In this document: one piece after another, positions 5,779 through 15,459 of the stretch
Numbering within the stretch: the first letter of the stretch is position 1
Layout of the letters: every line of letters begins with the position of its first letter
IMG/VR virus record: IMGVR_UViG_3300005914_000052
Location: 1-30,198 of that record
Source: a virus
Direction: 5' to 3' (one strand)
Length of the DNA: 30,198 nt
Notes under the pieces: model-generated
Database searches by the model: none
The model's input: the letters and a program-made list of their open reading frames with translations, nothing else
What the model was told of the DNA's origin: nothing
Position numbers and translations under genes: made by a program

Positions 5779-5919
5779 TTATTTATTCAAATATTCCTCT
5801 TTTAATTCCAATATTCTTTTTTCTATATCTTCAGATTTTACTCCACAAATTTCAAGAGCTTGTTTCTTTCCTATAAGAGATTGAATTTCTTCTATAATTT
5901 CATTTTTTAAAATCGTTTC
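5779..5919 (-). CDS. Open frame without a start codon, -1 to the gene upstream
   Basis: A frame of 46 codons (ETILKNEIIEEIQSLIGKKQ through RILELKEEYLNK) stays open from 5919 to TAA at 5779-5781 and has normal coding character. It has no ATG, GTG or TTG in its first 30 codons. It lies in the -1 frame across the stop of the gene at 5907-6395. Its sequence echoes that gene's C-terminal helix (DDIDDVNLRLKELKIQYIK against SEDIEKRILELKEEYLNK). It could be a frameshift extension, a gene with a rare ATT start, or a decayed duplicate. No classic slippery heptamer is in the right register. Confidence 0.4.
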   Translation of the reverse strand, partial: ETILKNEIIEEIQSLIGKKQALEICGVKSEDIEKRILELKEEYLNK

Positions 5920-6395
5920 TTATTAATCAATTTATTATTAGGTAATATAACTTCTGATTCAGAAAATATAATATCATTCTCAGATAAATTGGGATCTGTA
6001 TATACTGGTTTGTTTTTTTTCAACTTAATATATTGAATTTTAAGTTCTTTAAGTCGTAAATTAACATCATCAATATCATCATCAACAAATTGTTTCGCTG
6101 TTCGCTGTTCGATCAATCTACCAATAACAACACGAATTTCAAGAAGATTACTTTCTTGTTGATCCATTTCATGAGACTTGTCTTGGAAAACAAGTTTTAT
6201 TTTAGAATCGCTTATATCAACTCTAAACCCTTGATGTACTTTTGTATATTGAGATTCAGTGAGTTCAATAAATCTTGCAGAATCATCAAAGTTTTTCTTC
6301 TTTTTTCTAACAAGTTTTATGGCATTAAGCCTTGGGTTTGCTGTAAATCCAAGAACTTTTTTTCCCTTTGTATCAATTATTATTATATTTGACAT
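5907..6395 (-). CDS. Hypothetical protein next to the tail fibre (fibre accessory?)
   Basis: 162 residues. The first ~75 are a beta-rich domain (SNIIIIDTKGKKVLGFT, HQGFRVDISDSKIKLVFQ). The rest is a long helix (ESNLLEIRVVIGRLIEQRT, DDIDDVNLRLKELKIQYIK) and a polar tail. There is no known motif. Lying directly behind the big fibre gene (one base apart), it could be a fibre chaperone or tip protein; this rests on position only. A further open frame in -1 register follows its stop (5779-5919). Confidence 0.55.
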   Translation of the reverse strand: MSNIIIIDTKGKKVLGFTANPRLNAIKLVRKKKKNFDDSARFIELTESQYTKVHQGFRVDISDSKIKLVFQDKSHEMDQQESNLLEIRVVIGRLIEQRTAKQFVDDDIDDVNLRLKELKIQYIKLKKNKPVYTDPNLSENDIIFSESEVILPNNKLINKKRF

Positions 6396-6396
6396 A

Positions 6397-8070
6397 TTAT
6401 GTAGGTAAAGAAAATGTTATAACAACCCCAACTAATTGAAGACCTGGACCATTTGCGTTTACTATTCTTGTGCTGATAATATCATCATCGCTCATAGTTA
6501 GGCCATTATAAGCTGCAATAATGTCATTATATAAAATATATGGTGGGAAGGCTCCAGCACTTGTTAAGCTTTGACCGACAAGATTATCATTGCTATTAGT
6601 TAGCATACTATTTCCACTTCCAGCAGCAACCGTTCGAACGTCAACAGTTTTTGTTACTGAAGTACTATAAGCCAACTCGACACTTTCAATTGCAGTAAAT
6701 CCATCTGGACAGGAGAATGTAAACGTTATTGATTCACTTGCACCACCTGCTAGACTCACATACATATATTCGTTATTTCCTATTGTAGCAGTAGTAAGGG
6801 TTGATGTACCACTTAATGCCATCTCAGCAGGAGTAATAAAGTGTTTTCTTAATGATGGAAATGAATGTAATACTTCCTTGTTCATTGGTTGCAGAAGAAT
6901 ATCTGTTGTGCTTATTGCTCTTCCTACTGGTTGATTATTTGTTGTACTTGGAGTAGTTGAAATTGATCCTGCAGTATCTGAAAGGTAATAAACAGCACCA
7001 ACTGTTAAAGAAGTAAATCCATCAACAATTCCGTTAGTGATTATGTTGTCAGGGTCTCCTGCTGTTGTGCTTTGTTTTACAAAACCGTGAAAATTTATAG
7101 CATCTGTATTTGTTCCGTCATTCGCATCTGCTTTGTAAAATCTTCCAGATGTTCTGCTTCCAGTTCCGTCTGAAACATAAACTGCTTGAGGAGTTGTGGT
7201 GCCATCAACCGTTTCACCTGCGTCAACTGTTGGGTTTATTCTGCTTGAGAAAAATTGTTGAAGCCTTAGTGGGGAAATAGACTTTGTATTTTCTATTGCT
7301 GGCTGTGCCTCTGATTCTGCTTGTGAGGCAATTTGAAAACTTGAAGCATTCGCAATTTGATTTGTCATTATAAATTTATCCTGTGTTGCATCGTATATAA
7401 CAGTAACTCGCATATTTGCAGCTATATCTCCATTGTCTAATGTTGCGCTATGGTTTTTTAATATTGCTTTTGCACCTAAAGAATTTATATTTAGTGTGCA
7501 AGCCCCTGTATTTACAGTATTTGCATCGAATGCGAATTGTTGACCATCTTCGTATGCTTTTACTCCTGTTATTGAAATAACATAAGCGTCGCTCCCTTCT
7601 GAATCTGTAGCAAATGGCTTGTTATATGGAATTATGTTATCTTGAAAAGTTGAAAATAATCGAGTGTCAGTTATAGATCCTCCTGAAAGAGAACAAAGCT
7701 CAAGGTAATTTGAAGAAGGAAGGACTGAAACTTTTTCAATAGTTGCAATACCTGTACCGTCTACGCTATTACTTGAACCATCTGAAACATTGGCATCCGC
7801 CACTCTTACTATTATGTAACCAGTTCCGCTTGTGTCAAGAACTTCTGCAGCTGTTACATGAACTAAAATCAAAAATGTCTCGCTTGGAGAAACACTTGTC
7901 CTTGTTACTTCTACGAGTGCCATACCAGAATTGCAACTATTTGTTGTTACTTCTAATTCATTAGTAAATCCCTTTCTAACACCAGCCGTTAAAATCATTG
8001 ATGGCGGTGTCTCTATATGAACATCTCTATTTAAGTTCGTTCCGTTGATGAGTCCTGTAATTATTGACAT
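6397..8070 (-). CDS. Tail fibre / receptor-binding protein
   Basis: About 557 residues starting MSIITGLINGTNLNRDVHIE. The ATG at 8070 is preferred over one 33 bases upstream because TAAC lies 10 bases before it. The body is repetitive beta sequence, rich in Ser, Thr, Asn and Gly. A middle stretch has fibre-type phrases: ASQAESEAQPAIENTKSIS (like tail fibre N-terminal repeats), TPQAVYVSDGTG, and VGAVYYLSDTAGSI followed by PVGRAISTTDILLQP. The C-terminal ~150 residues look like a compact beta-sandwich tip. No enzyme motif is visible. It follows the tail hub gene, the normal place for a receptor-binding fibre. Confidence 0.7.
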   Translation of the reverse strand: MSIITGLINGTNLNRDVHIETPPSMILTAGVRKGFTNELEVTTNSCNSGMALVEVTRTSVSPSETFLILVHVTAAEVLDTSGTGYIIVRVADANVSDGSSNSVDGTGIATIEKVSVLPSSNYLELCSLSGGSITDTRLFSTFQDNIIPYNKPFATDSEGSDAYVISITGVKAYEDGQQFAFDANTVNTGACTLNINSLGAKAILKNHSATLDNGDIAANMRVTVIYDATQDKFIMTNQIANASSFQIASQAESEAQPAIENTKSISPLRLQQFFSSRINPTVDAGETVDGTTTPQAVYVSDGTGSRTSGRFYKADANDGTNTDAINFHGFVKQSTTAGDPDNIITNGIVDGFTSLTVGAVYYLSDTAGSISTTPSTTNNQPVGRAISTTDILLQPMNKEVLHSFPSLRKHFITPAEMALSGTSTLTTATIGNNEYMYVSLAGGASESITFTFSCPDGFTAIESVELAYSTSVTKTVDVRTVAAGSGNSMLTNSNDNLVGQSLTSAGAFPPYILYNDIIAAYNGLTMSDDDIISTRIVNANGPGLQLVGVVITFSLPT

Positions 8071-8113
8071 TTTTTGTAAAGTTATTTGATATAAAAATAT
8101 CACTTTGATTTTA

Positions 8114-9814
8114 TTATTGCAATTCTTGTCTCTTCAATCTTTCCGCTATTTTAGAAAAATAATTTTGAGCGTTTAGAATTTTTGTTGGATTTTGTGAAAG
8201 TTTGATGCTGTATTGAGCAGATGCATTTTTAAATGATACCTCTTTATATATAACCTTAAAACCAGCCTCAACATCAAGAAGATTTGAATTTCTTTCTATT
8301 CTCAGTTTTATAATGTCTCCTATATTCATTGTTTTAAAGTCTACATTTGGAGAAACCTCTATGTCAAAAACAAGTTTTGCTTCACTGTTCTCAGCTAAAT
8401 ATTCTGTTACCTGATTCGCTAAATCCCCATCATTGAATAACTCTGAACCTTCAATAAATCCGTATAATTCAGTATTATTTGTGCTATCGCTATACGTTGT
8501 GTCATCTTTTCCTATAAGAGATGTAATAATTTCTTCCCCATTATCTAATGATACAAAGTTTGTTATATTATTCTCGTTTGGAGAATCTATATTTGATATC
8601 AATTCAACAAGACCAGATCCACTGCTTTTGTCTTCCCCTATAGTGTCTTTTACTATTATATTATTTTCAACTACATCAATCTCACAATTGAACTCATTTT
8701 CAAAATCACTAAATACTGAACTGTATGAAGTCCCTTTTATATAATCTCGAGTAAGAGTGTCAGTTAAATTTGTTTCATAGGTTAGAACACCGTTTTTGTA
8801 TCCAAATCCATGATATAACTCATCAATTTGCGATTGAGTTTTTGTTGTATTATAAATTCGTACTTCATCAATCATTCCATGCATTCGCTTATCAGATGGC
8901 GAGCTATGCCATTGCCCAATGAACAAAGTGCTTGTGCCTGTCATTGCAGAGTGACCATTTGTTGAAATATCGAGAACTCCATCTATATATATTGATTGAG
9001 TACCTGTTGGTTTATCAAACATAAATGTTATGTGATACCATTTTCCAATTTCTAGAACAGTTGTGCTTTCAAGGTCATCGCCAAAAAATCCCAGTACAGG
9101 TTTCCCGTCATTTAAATACAAAGCAAGTGATTCGTTTGCTACTGCTGTTTCCATCCCAAGTATTGTTTTATTTCCTGAAATGCTTGCGAGGTTTACCCAT
9201 GCTGAAATTGTAAATGAACTATCAACTATTGAAAAATTAGATGCACTTGATAATGTGACAAAATCAGTTGTTCCATTAAATAAAAGTGCTTCATTTAAAG
9301 ATCCGTCCTCTCGTGACATATTTTCTGTATTTTGCTCTGCTGTTCCATCTTCTGAACCAAAAGAGTCAATTACGTTTGTTGTTGCTAAATTATCATCAAG
9401 ATTATAGTGACTCTTGAGTCCCTCTATTTGATTTGTTCTTTCATTTACTTCGTCAACCATTGTTTTTAGTACTGACGAAACAGTGATAGCAGAAAAGCTT
9501 TTATCTTCAAAGAATTGTTTTTTATCGTAAACGTACCTTTTTTCATCACTGCATGTTATAAAAATATCAAAGAAACTATATTCTATTTTTGATATGTACC
9601 CAGTCCACACACGAGAATCAACTTCGTTTTCAATGCTATATATTTGTATTTTCCTGAATTTTAATATCTCGTCAACTTGGGGGTCATTTATTGATATTGT
9701 AAATTTGCACTCGTTAAAACTTCGCAATTCTTGAATATAATTCAGATCACGAGGATTAAGAATTTGAGCTTTTACATCTGTAAAATCGGTGGAAATTTTT
9801 ATAACTGTAGCCAT
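8114..9814 (-). CDS. Tail hub / Tal-like protein with an inserted LamG domain
   Basis: 566 residues. Residues 1-134 are a hub N-terminus (WTGYISKIEYSFFDIFITCSD, then SAITVSSVLKTMVDEVNERT). Residues ~136-335 form a LamG/concanavalin-type domain: NEALLFNGTTDFVTLSS, FTISAWVNL, KWYHITFMFD, SIYIDGVLD, MHGMIDEVRIYNTTKTQSQI. The hub then resumes (GTSYSSVFSDFENEFNCEID) and ends as a second hub domain. LamG folds commonly bind sugars, so the tail tip may grip surface glycans. The ATG overlaps the TAA of the distal tail gene (TAATG), suggesting coupled translation. There is no peptidase motif. Confidence 0.75.
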   Translation of the reverse strand: MATVIKISTDFTDVKAQILNPRDLNYIQELRSFNECKFTISINDPQVDEILKFRKIQIYSIENEVDSRVWTGYISKIEYSFFDIFITCSDEKRYVYDKKQFFEDKSFSAITVSSVLKTMVDEVNERTNQIEGLKSHYNLDDNLATTNVIDSFGSEDGTAEQNTENMSREDGSLNEALLFNGTTDFVTLSSASNFSIVDSSFTISAWVNLASISGNKTILGMETAVANESLALYLNDGKPVLGFFGDDLESTTVLEIGKWYHITFMFDKPTGTQSIYIDGVLDISTNGHSAMTGTSTLFIGQWHSSPSDKRMHGMIDEVRIYNTTKTQSQIDELYHGFGYKNGVLTYETNLTDTLTRDYIKGTSYSSVFSDFENEFNCEIDVVENNIIVKDTIGEDKSSGSGLVELISNIDSPNENNITNFVSLDNGEEIITSLIGKDDTTYSDSTNNTELYGFIEGSELFNDGDLANQVTEYLAENSEAKLVFDIEVSPNVDFKTMNIGDIIKLRIERNSNLLDVEAGFKVIYKEVSFKNASAQYSIKLSQNPTKILNAQNYFSKIAERLKRQELQ

Positions 9815-10689
9815 TATGTAAGTTTAGTATGATACCATTCTACTTTAATTGTTGCCTTGCTTTGGTCTGCAAAATCAAAATCATCACCAGTCAATATAAA
9901 TTCATTTGTTGAAGGAATTACATAAACCCAGTCTGAACCAGATTGCCTATCAGAAAGAACATTTACTCCGTCTTTTTCTGCAGTAAGTGTTTCAGAATTT
10001 ATAATGAGAGTTTCTCCAGATGCAACAGTTATATCTAAACCAAAATATCTACCACTTGCAACGTGATAAACCCGAGGATTAATTATATCTCCTTCTATTG
10101 TAATTATTGCATTCGCTGAAATTGTACCGTCGTTTGTTGCGCTTAATGGGTTTAAATTGCCACTCATTGCAAACGGCATAACAGAAGGAAGCGCAACACC
10201 AGCGTCATTATATTGACCATATATTCCAGTAACCTCATTAATTGACTGTGAAGTTATTAATCCTGTTTCATTAAAAAGTGTAACTGTAAAATCAATAATA
10301 GGTCCAGATCTGCTATTTATATAACGAATTGCAGAAGCAACCTTACACTGCATACTCCAATCATCACCATTATCATCCTCAAAAGTAAGGGGGTAAAACC
10401 CTTCGCCAAGTTGTGGAAAATCTTCGAGTCTAAACAATGTGTCTAATACTGATCGAACAGTTCCACGAGTTTCTTTGCTTGCAGAAAAAACTTGACCACT
10501 TACTTCAATAATTCTTCCTCTTGATAAAGTGGGAAAAGAAATTACTCCGTGATAATCAGTTCTTGGCTGGTTTGTGTTTTCAGTTGGAACGTTTGACCAA
10601 TCGACATCGGCATACCAACCATTAGACTGTCCTTGTGCGGAAGTCCATGGAAAAGCTACCCCTCTGTATGAAAAATTTTTACCTAGCAT
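9814..10689 (-). CDS. Distal tail protein (Dit-like)
   Basis: 291 residues. The start (GKNFSYRGVAFPWTSAQG) and the block RGRIIEVSGQVFSASKETRG, then LDTLFRLEDFPQ and the beta stretch after it, fit the N-terminal ring domain of siphovirus distal tail proteins. The C-terminal ~130 residues (INPRVYHVASGRYFGLDITV, SGETLIINSETLTAEKDG) match the galectin-like second half of this family. Placed between tape measure and hub, as in most siphoviruses, it would form the hexameric ring joining tail tube to tip. Confidence 0.8.
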   Translation of the reverse strand: MLGKNFSYRGVAFPWTSAQGQSNGWYADVDWSNVPTENTNQPRTDYHGVISFPTLSRGRIIEVSGQVFSASKETRGTVRSVLDTLFRLEDFPQLGEGFYPLTFEDDNGDDWSMQCKVASAIRYINSRSGPIIDFTVTLFNETGLITSQSINEVTGIYGQYNDAGVALPSVMPFAMSGNLNPLSATNDGTISANAIITIEGDIINPRVYHVASGRYFGLDITVASGETLIINSETLTAEKDGVNVLSDRQSGSDWVYVIPSTNEFILTGDDFDFADQSKATIKVEWYHTKLT

Positions 10690-10694
10690 ATTTT

Positions 10695-13600
10695 TTAATT
10701 AATTTTTTGTATTAGACCATTAAGCGCTGATTGCATATCTATATTACTATTAATATTATTATTTTGATTTATATTGAAGGTATTTCCTCCATCGTTAACT
10801 CCTGACGCGCCAGAACTGCCCACTAACTTCATCTCTGATTGAGCTTCACGTATTTTATTTATAAGTTCCTGTATTTTATCTTTCTGTCTGTCTACGGACT
10901 CAAAAAATGCAGTTTCAGCCTTTGCTATATATTCTTCTTTAACTATAAATAGCGCTTCTTGTTGGTTTCTCAATTTTCTTTCTTCTATTACAAAACCTTT
11001 CTCGGCATTAGATAATTTTAATAATTCCATTTTCTCTTCTTCTGAAAGCTTGTCAAAACCGAGAGTTTTTAGTTGTTCATTAAATTTAATTTCATCTTCA
11101 AATACTTTCTGATTCGTTAATCCTAATAGTTTTGCTTTTTGATTCGCATTTTCAACAACATTCTTTTCTTCTTCTCCTGCAATTATTTCTAAAAATCTTG
11201 TTCTTAATGCTATCAATTTTTCTTGTGACTCAATTTCTGATTTTATCTCTGCTTCTTTTTCAGATATCCTATTACCTAGGTCAAACTCTTCTCGCTCTGA
11301 ATCGTTAAGGCTTGCTCGTTTTTTCTCAATATCAAAAATTTCTTGTATTTGTTCTTTTGATAATTGAGAATTTCTTGCAGCTATTGCGTCAATGCTTGAT
11401 TTTTCTTCTTGTATCTTTTGTAATTCTTTCTCAGCATCCAGTAAACTTTGAGTCTCGCTTGTTATTCCTTCTCTTGTTCTTAGGCTGTCAATTTCTGCCT
11501 GTAGCCTGTCTATAGAATTAATTTTTGAAATCTTTGTACTTTCTTTTGTGTCCTCTGAATACTCAGATAATTGCAATTGAAGCAGTGAAAGTTTTTTCTG
11601 TTTTTCTATTAAATCATCATCAATGTTTGACTGACTTCCTTTTGCCTGTTCCCTTATTTTTATAATTTCATCATTTAGGGCTTTCTCTTGATTTATTATT
11701 TCAGCATTCCTTGCAGCAATATCTCGTATAAAATCAGTTGTTTCAGACTCCTTGAAACTATCAAGCTCATCTGTTAATTCTTTTTGTCTATTTTTTGCAT
11801 CTATAATACTACTTGCAATCCCACTGTAAAAATCTTTTACACGTTTTGCTAAATTTCCAGACTTATTTGTGGTTTCTTCAAGTCTTTGTTCAAACTCTTT
11901 TAGTTCAGTCTTTGCTATATTTGCAGACGCTTTTAATGCTTGTTGTGCTTTTGACTCTGGACTTCCTCCGCTTCCTCCTCCTTTATTTTTAGGTTTATCA
12001 TCTCCACCAGTTACATCTGAAAGATCAAAAGAGTTTTCGCTTGGTGTTTTGTGAAGTTGAAAAAGTGCCTTTTGTATGCTTTGAGCCTCTGCTTGATGCG
12101 CCATTTTTTTCAATTTTCCAAATGAAGCCTCTACTCTTCCTGAAAAACTATCAATATTTTCAGCGGTTTGTGGGGAAAGAGTTGATATTATGCTCTTCGC
12201 CTGCGAAGCCATTCTATTCAAAATAGGTAACATCTTTGAAAATCCTGTCGCTATTCCTGCACCAGCTGCTTGACCAGTTGCAAGTCCAGCATTTCTAACG
12301 TCAGTAATTCTGTTTGCAATAGTCAAACTTACATCTCGCATCAAGTTGTCAGAACTCTTTAATGCCTCTATTTTTTTATCATCTATTCCTAGTGCAATTA
12401 ATTCTGGAATTGCTTTTCCAATATCTTTTGCCTCAACTGCTTTTTTTATTTGCTCACCAATAAGTTCATCAATATTTTTTATTCCAGCGTTTACAAGGTT
12501 TTTCCGAACCTCATCTCTTGTCATTCCCTCAGTTAATCCAATCATAAAAGCATCCCCAATTTCACCAGACTCACCAGCCATCTTTATATAAGTTTCTGTT
12601 ATTGATCTTGATGTCTTTCCAAGCTTATCTGCAGACGCGTCCATCGCAAGCTTGAATGCATCGTGCCACGTATCAGTTGTTTCTCTAAATGACTCAAATG
12701 TTTTAGTAAAAGTTTTTTCTGCTTCTCCATAGTTTTTTGCAAATATACCTGGAAGACCTTCTGTTATTTTCTCTATTTTTTCTTGGGACAAAGTTAGTGT
12801 GTCTGCAGTTAATCCAAATGATTCCATGAATCTTAATGTCTCAGTACGACTTGTACCAAGGCTTTCCCCAAGGTCTAGTATCTTTCTTCTTAATTCCTGA
12901 ACACTATCACCCATTTCGTTAACAATTTTATTCTGTTCTTGTATATTTTTTGCACTTTTAAAACTATCTTGTAAATCAGTTTGACCTTTCACTATATCTG
13001 AAATTTGTTTATTAATTGACATAGCTTGATTTTTCAATGACTCAAAAGGTGATGTCATATCTTCAATTGTTTTCTTTAGATTAACTAATGCATTATTAAA
13101 TTGAACAGCTCTTAATTTTGAGTCAATCCAAGCGTTTATCAATAAAGGTAATGCAATTGTTGCTATTGTCATTATTGGATTAATTGCTCCAACAAGACCA
13201 GATACTATAGTTTTTGTTGAACCGAGCCTTGCCAAAGAAGCAGCAGCTTGTTTTCCTGCTGTAGCTATTCCTAACAATCCCATTTTTACCCCGTTTAATA
13301 TTTTTATACCCAAGAATGTACCAATAGCTATACCTACAAGTTTTATTATTCCAGCGTATTCTTTTAGCTTTGCACCACCTTTTAGAATATCTACAATAAT
13401 CTCTGCAAACTTTACCAGCCCCTCTGATGCTGGACCCCCAACATTTCTACCAAGATCTAAGAAAAAGTTTTTAACCTTTTGTATTCTTGACTGAAGAGTT
13501 TTAAATTTTTGGTCTGCCTCAATTGTAAGAGCGGTATTTTCTTGAAATGCCTTGTTTGACCTATCTATTGTTTGAGTTAGAAGATCCCCACTACCAGCAA

Positions 13601-14753
13601 TTGTTAAAAATGCACGTTTTAATCTTTCGTTACTTCCAATTAATTCTTCAATAACAACACTCGCATCTTTTCCGCTACTACTAAGTATTTTTACGAAATC
13701 ATTAAACGCCTGAACTGGGTCATTTTCCCACGTATTCACAAACTCCTCTGACGATTTTCCTGAAAGTTTTGCGAATATTTCAAGTTCTTTTCCACCGTCT
13801 CGAACAACATCATTCATTTTTATCAATGCTTTTTGTATTGCAGTTCCACCACTTTCAGCCTCTACACCTACTGATCTAAAAGCAGCTGCAATACCAAATG
13901 TTTCCTGTGCTGTTAATCCAAGTGCATTACCAACACCAGAAAGACGATTAGCAAAACTAAGTATTTCTGCCTCATCTGCTACTACATTATTCCCAAGATC
14001 CACAAGTGAAGATCCAAGTTTCTCCACATCCTTATTTGTTAATCGAAAAACATTCTTCAATCGAGCAAATGATTTGGCTGCGTCCTCTGTTGTAAGATTT
14101 GTTGTAACTCCAAGTTTTGCAACTGTTGAAGTAAACTCTATTAATTCCTCTTTTGCGATGCCAAGTTGACCTCCAAGTTCACCAATTTTTAATAATTCTT
14201 CAACTGTTAAAGGAATATCATCTTTCGCAAGTTTTCTGAAACCTTCTGATAATTGTGCAAACTCTTCCTCTGTTGCATCAACTGTTTTTCTTACTCCTGC
14301 AAATGCAGAGTCAAAAGCAACAACGCTATTAAATACCCCATCCATCAATCTTTTTACTTGGCTAAGAATAAAGAACCCTCCAAACGCTTTTAGTGAATCT
14401 CTTACAATTCCATTTAAATTAAAGAATCCTTTTGCAGATTTTGTTGTCGTTTTTTCAAGATCACTCAACATTTTTCTAGCTTGAGTTACATTCTTTTGTA
14501 ATCCAATTATTTCTATTCTTGCTTTAAGCTGTGCAGCTTTGTCTCCATCCTTTTTAAATTTCCTAAGTTCAGATCTTGCTTTATCCATTTTTAATTGAAG
14601 GTCTGCAATTGTTGCAGTGAACCGAACTTTTGCTCGATCCTTTTGCTCACGTGAAAATTTATCCATTTGTGAACGGGCTTTTGATATCTTATTATCGAGA
14701 TCTTTTGAATCTGCAATTAACGATACTTTGAAGTTTTCTGTTTCTCCTGCCAT
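10695..14753 (-). CDS. Tail tape measure protein (TP901-like)
   Basis: 1352 residues, the longest gene here. The N-terminus (1-115) is coiled coil. Residues ~140-400 match the TP901 core region: FDSAFAGVRKTVDATEEEFA, LSEGFRKLA, FRSVGVEAESGGTAIQKAL. Hydrophobic segments lie around 455-540 (KLVGIAIGTFLGIKIL, IATIALPLLINAWI). The rest is mostly charged coiled coil, ending in an Asn-rich tail. In this family the length sets tail length; at about 1.5 angstrom per residue it would give a tail near 200 nm (rule of thumb). No lytic transglycosylase or peptidase domain is evident. Confidence 0.92.
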   Translation of the reverse strand: MAGETENFKVSLIADSKDLDNKISKARSQMDKFSREQKDRAKVRFTATIADLQLKMDKARSELRKFKKDGDKAAQLKARIEIIGLQKNVTQARKMLSDLEKTTTKSAKGFFNLNGIVRDSLKAFGGFFILSQVKRLMDGVFNSVVAFDSAFAGVRKTVDATEEEFAQLSEGFRKLAKDDIPLTVEELLKIGELGGQLGIAKEELIEFTSTVAKLGVTTNLTTEDAAKSFARLKNVFRLTNKDVEKLGSSLVDLGNNVVADEAEILSFANRLSGVGNALGLTAQETFGIAAAFRSVGVEAESGGTAIQKALIKMNDVVRDGGKELEIFAKLSGKSSEEFVNTWENDPVQAFNDFVKILSSSGKDASVVIEELIGSNERLKRAFLTIAGSGDLLTQTIDRSNKAFQENTALTIEADQKFKTLQSRIQKVKNFFLDLGRNVGGPASEGLVKFAEIIVDILKGGAKLKEYAGIIKLVGIAIGTFLGIKILNGVKMGLLGIATAGKQAAASLARLGSTKTIVSGLVGAINPIMTIATIALPLLINAWIDSKLRAVQFNNALVNLKKTIEDMTSPFESLKNQAMSINKQISDIVKGQTDLQDSFKSAKNIQEQNKIVNEMGDSVQELRRKILDLGESLGTSRTETLRFMESFGLTADTLTLSQEKIEKITEGLPGIFAKNYGEAEKTFTKTFESFRETTDTWHDAFKLAMDASADKLGKTSRSITETYIKMAGESGEIGDAFMIGLTEGMTRDEVRKNLVNAGIKNIDELIGEQIKKAVEAKDIGKAIPELIALGIDDKKIEALKSSDNLMRDVSLTIANRITDVRNAGLATGQAAGAGIATGFSKMLPILNRMASQAKSIISTLSPQTAENIDSFSGRVEASFGKLKKMAHQAEAQSIQKALFQLHKTPSENSFDLSDVTGGDDKPKNKGGGSGGSPESKAQQALKASANIAKTELKEFEQRLEETTNKSGNLAKRVKDFYSGIASSIIDAKNRQKELTDELDSFKESETTDFIRDIAARNAEIINQEKALNDEIIKIREQAKGSQSNIDDDLIEKQKKLSLLQLQLSEYSEDTKESTKISKINSIDRLQAEIDSLRTREGITSETQSLLDAEKELQKIQEEKSSIDAIAARNSQLSKEQIQEIFDIEKKRASLNDSEREEFDLGNRISEKEAEIKSEIESQEKLIALRTRFLEIIAGEEEKNVVENANQKAKLLGLTNQKVFEDEIKFNEQLKTLGFDKLSEEEKMELLKLSNAEKGFVIEERKLRNQQEALFIVKEEYIAKAETAFFESVDRQKDKIQELINKIREAQSEMKLVGSSGASGVNDGGNTFNINQNNNINSNIDMQSALNGLIQKIN

Positions 14754-14754
14754 T

Positions 14755-15390
14755 TTAAGATTTATTAAGTTTTAGTTTCCTCTCAAGATCTTTTGCTCTA
14801 GATAATGCCTCTTCAATGCTCTCTCCGTCACGCATCTCATTCATCCTTGCCTGACGTGCATTTTCTGATTGACCTTCTTTTGTTCTTGACCTCAAATTCC
14901 AAATTATACCCTCATTTAGTGCAATAATTGACTCATATGGAATATTCATTAAACTCTCAAATGTTTCGTTTGTTTGCTCAATTATGAATGCAAAGAAAAC
15001 ACCGTCTGGTGTCATGTTTTTCCTTTTACTTTGTTCTGATAAACGTTTTTCCTGTTTATATTCTTTGTTATTTATCTCTTTAAAATATCCCTTTGCGTAC
15101 GTTTTCATAATATAATTCAATATCTTTTCTGCAGAAATCTCATTTAAATTTATTAAATCTCTTTCTTTAACATTAACATTTTTTGTAAACTTTTGGAAAA
15201 ATGAATTTGTGTAGCATGAGTTTTTATTCAAAAACCACATTATAATGTCGTTGAAATTTCTTTTTACAGTTATCATTTCAGAAAACTCCAAAACCTGCCT
15301 CATAGTTCCTTGTTCATATTCACAAAAAATTGTTTTACCTTTCTTGAGTTCTATTTCTAATGTGAATTTTTTTACAATGAATGCTTCCAT
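14755..15390 (-). CDS. Tail assembly chaperone (by position)
   Basis: 211 residues, between tail tube and tape measure genes. The N-terminal ~110 residues start with a small beta unit (FTLEIELKKGKTIFCEYEQG) then helices. The C-terminus is helical and charged (SLMNIPYESIIALNEGIIWN, EALSRAKDLERKLKLNKS). The place is that of the G/GT chaperone pair, but here one continuous frame covers it, and I see no slippery site or second overlapping frame. Its stop is one base before the tape measure ATG. It follows a strong terminator, so it is probably made at lower level than the tail tube. Confidence 0.6.
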   Translation of the reverse strand: MEAFIVKKFTLEIELKKGKTIFCEYEQGTMRQVLEFSEMITVKRNFNDIIMWFLNKNSCYTNSFFQKFTKNVNVKERDLINLNEISAEKILNYIMKTYAKGYFKEINNKEYKQEKRLSEQSKRKNMTPDGVFFAFIIEQTNETFESLMNIPYESIIALNEGIIWNLRSRTKEGQSENARQARMNEMRDGESIEEALSRAKDLERKLKLNKS

Positions 15391-15401
15391 AAAAAATGTA
15401 T

Positions 15402-15438
15402 TTAAAAAAAAGGAGAGTATTTAAAAAATACTCTCCTT
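15402..15438 (-). terminator. Intrinsic terminator after the tail tube gene
   Basis: A perfect 13-bp inverted repeat (15410-15422 with 15426-15438, loop of three) reads AAGGAGAGTATTT-TTT-AAATACTCTCCTT on the minus strand and is followed by a run of eight T counted from the stem end. It stands 22 bases past the tail tube stop and 12 bases before the chaperone ATG. Confidence 0.9.
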
Positions 15439-15459
15439 CCCAAAAATTTACAATAACAG

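Noticed and set aside
14755-15390. Programmed frameshift in the tail chaperone
   Set aside because: One continuous frame spans the region, and I found no slippery heptamer followed by an overlapping open frame.
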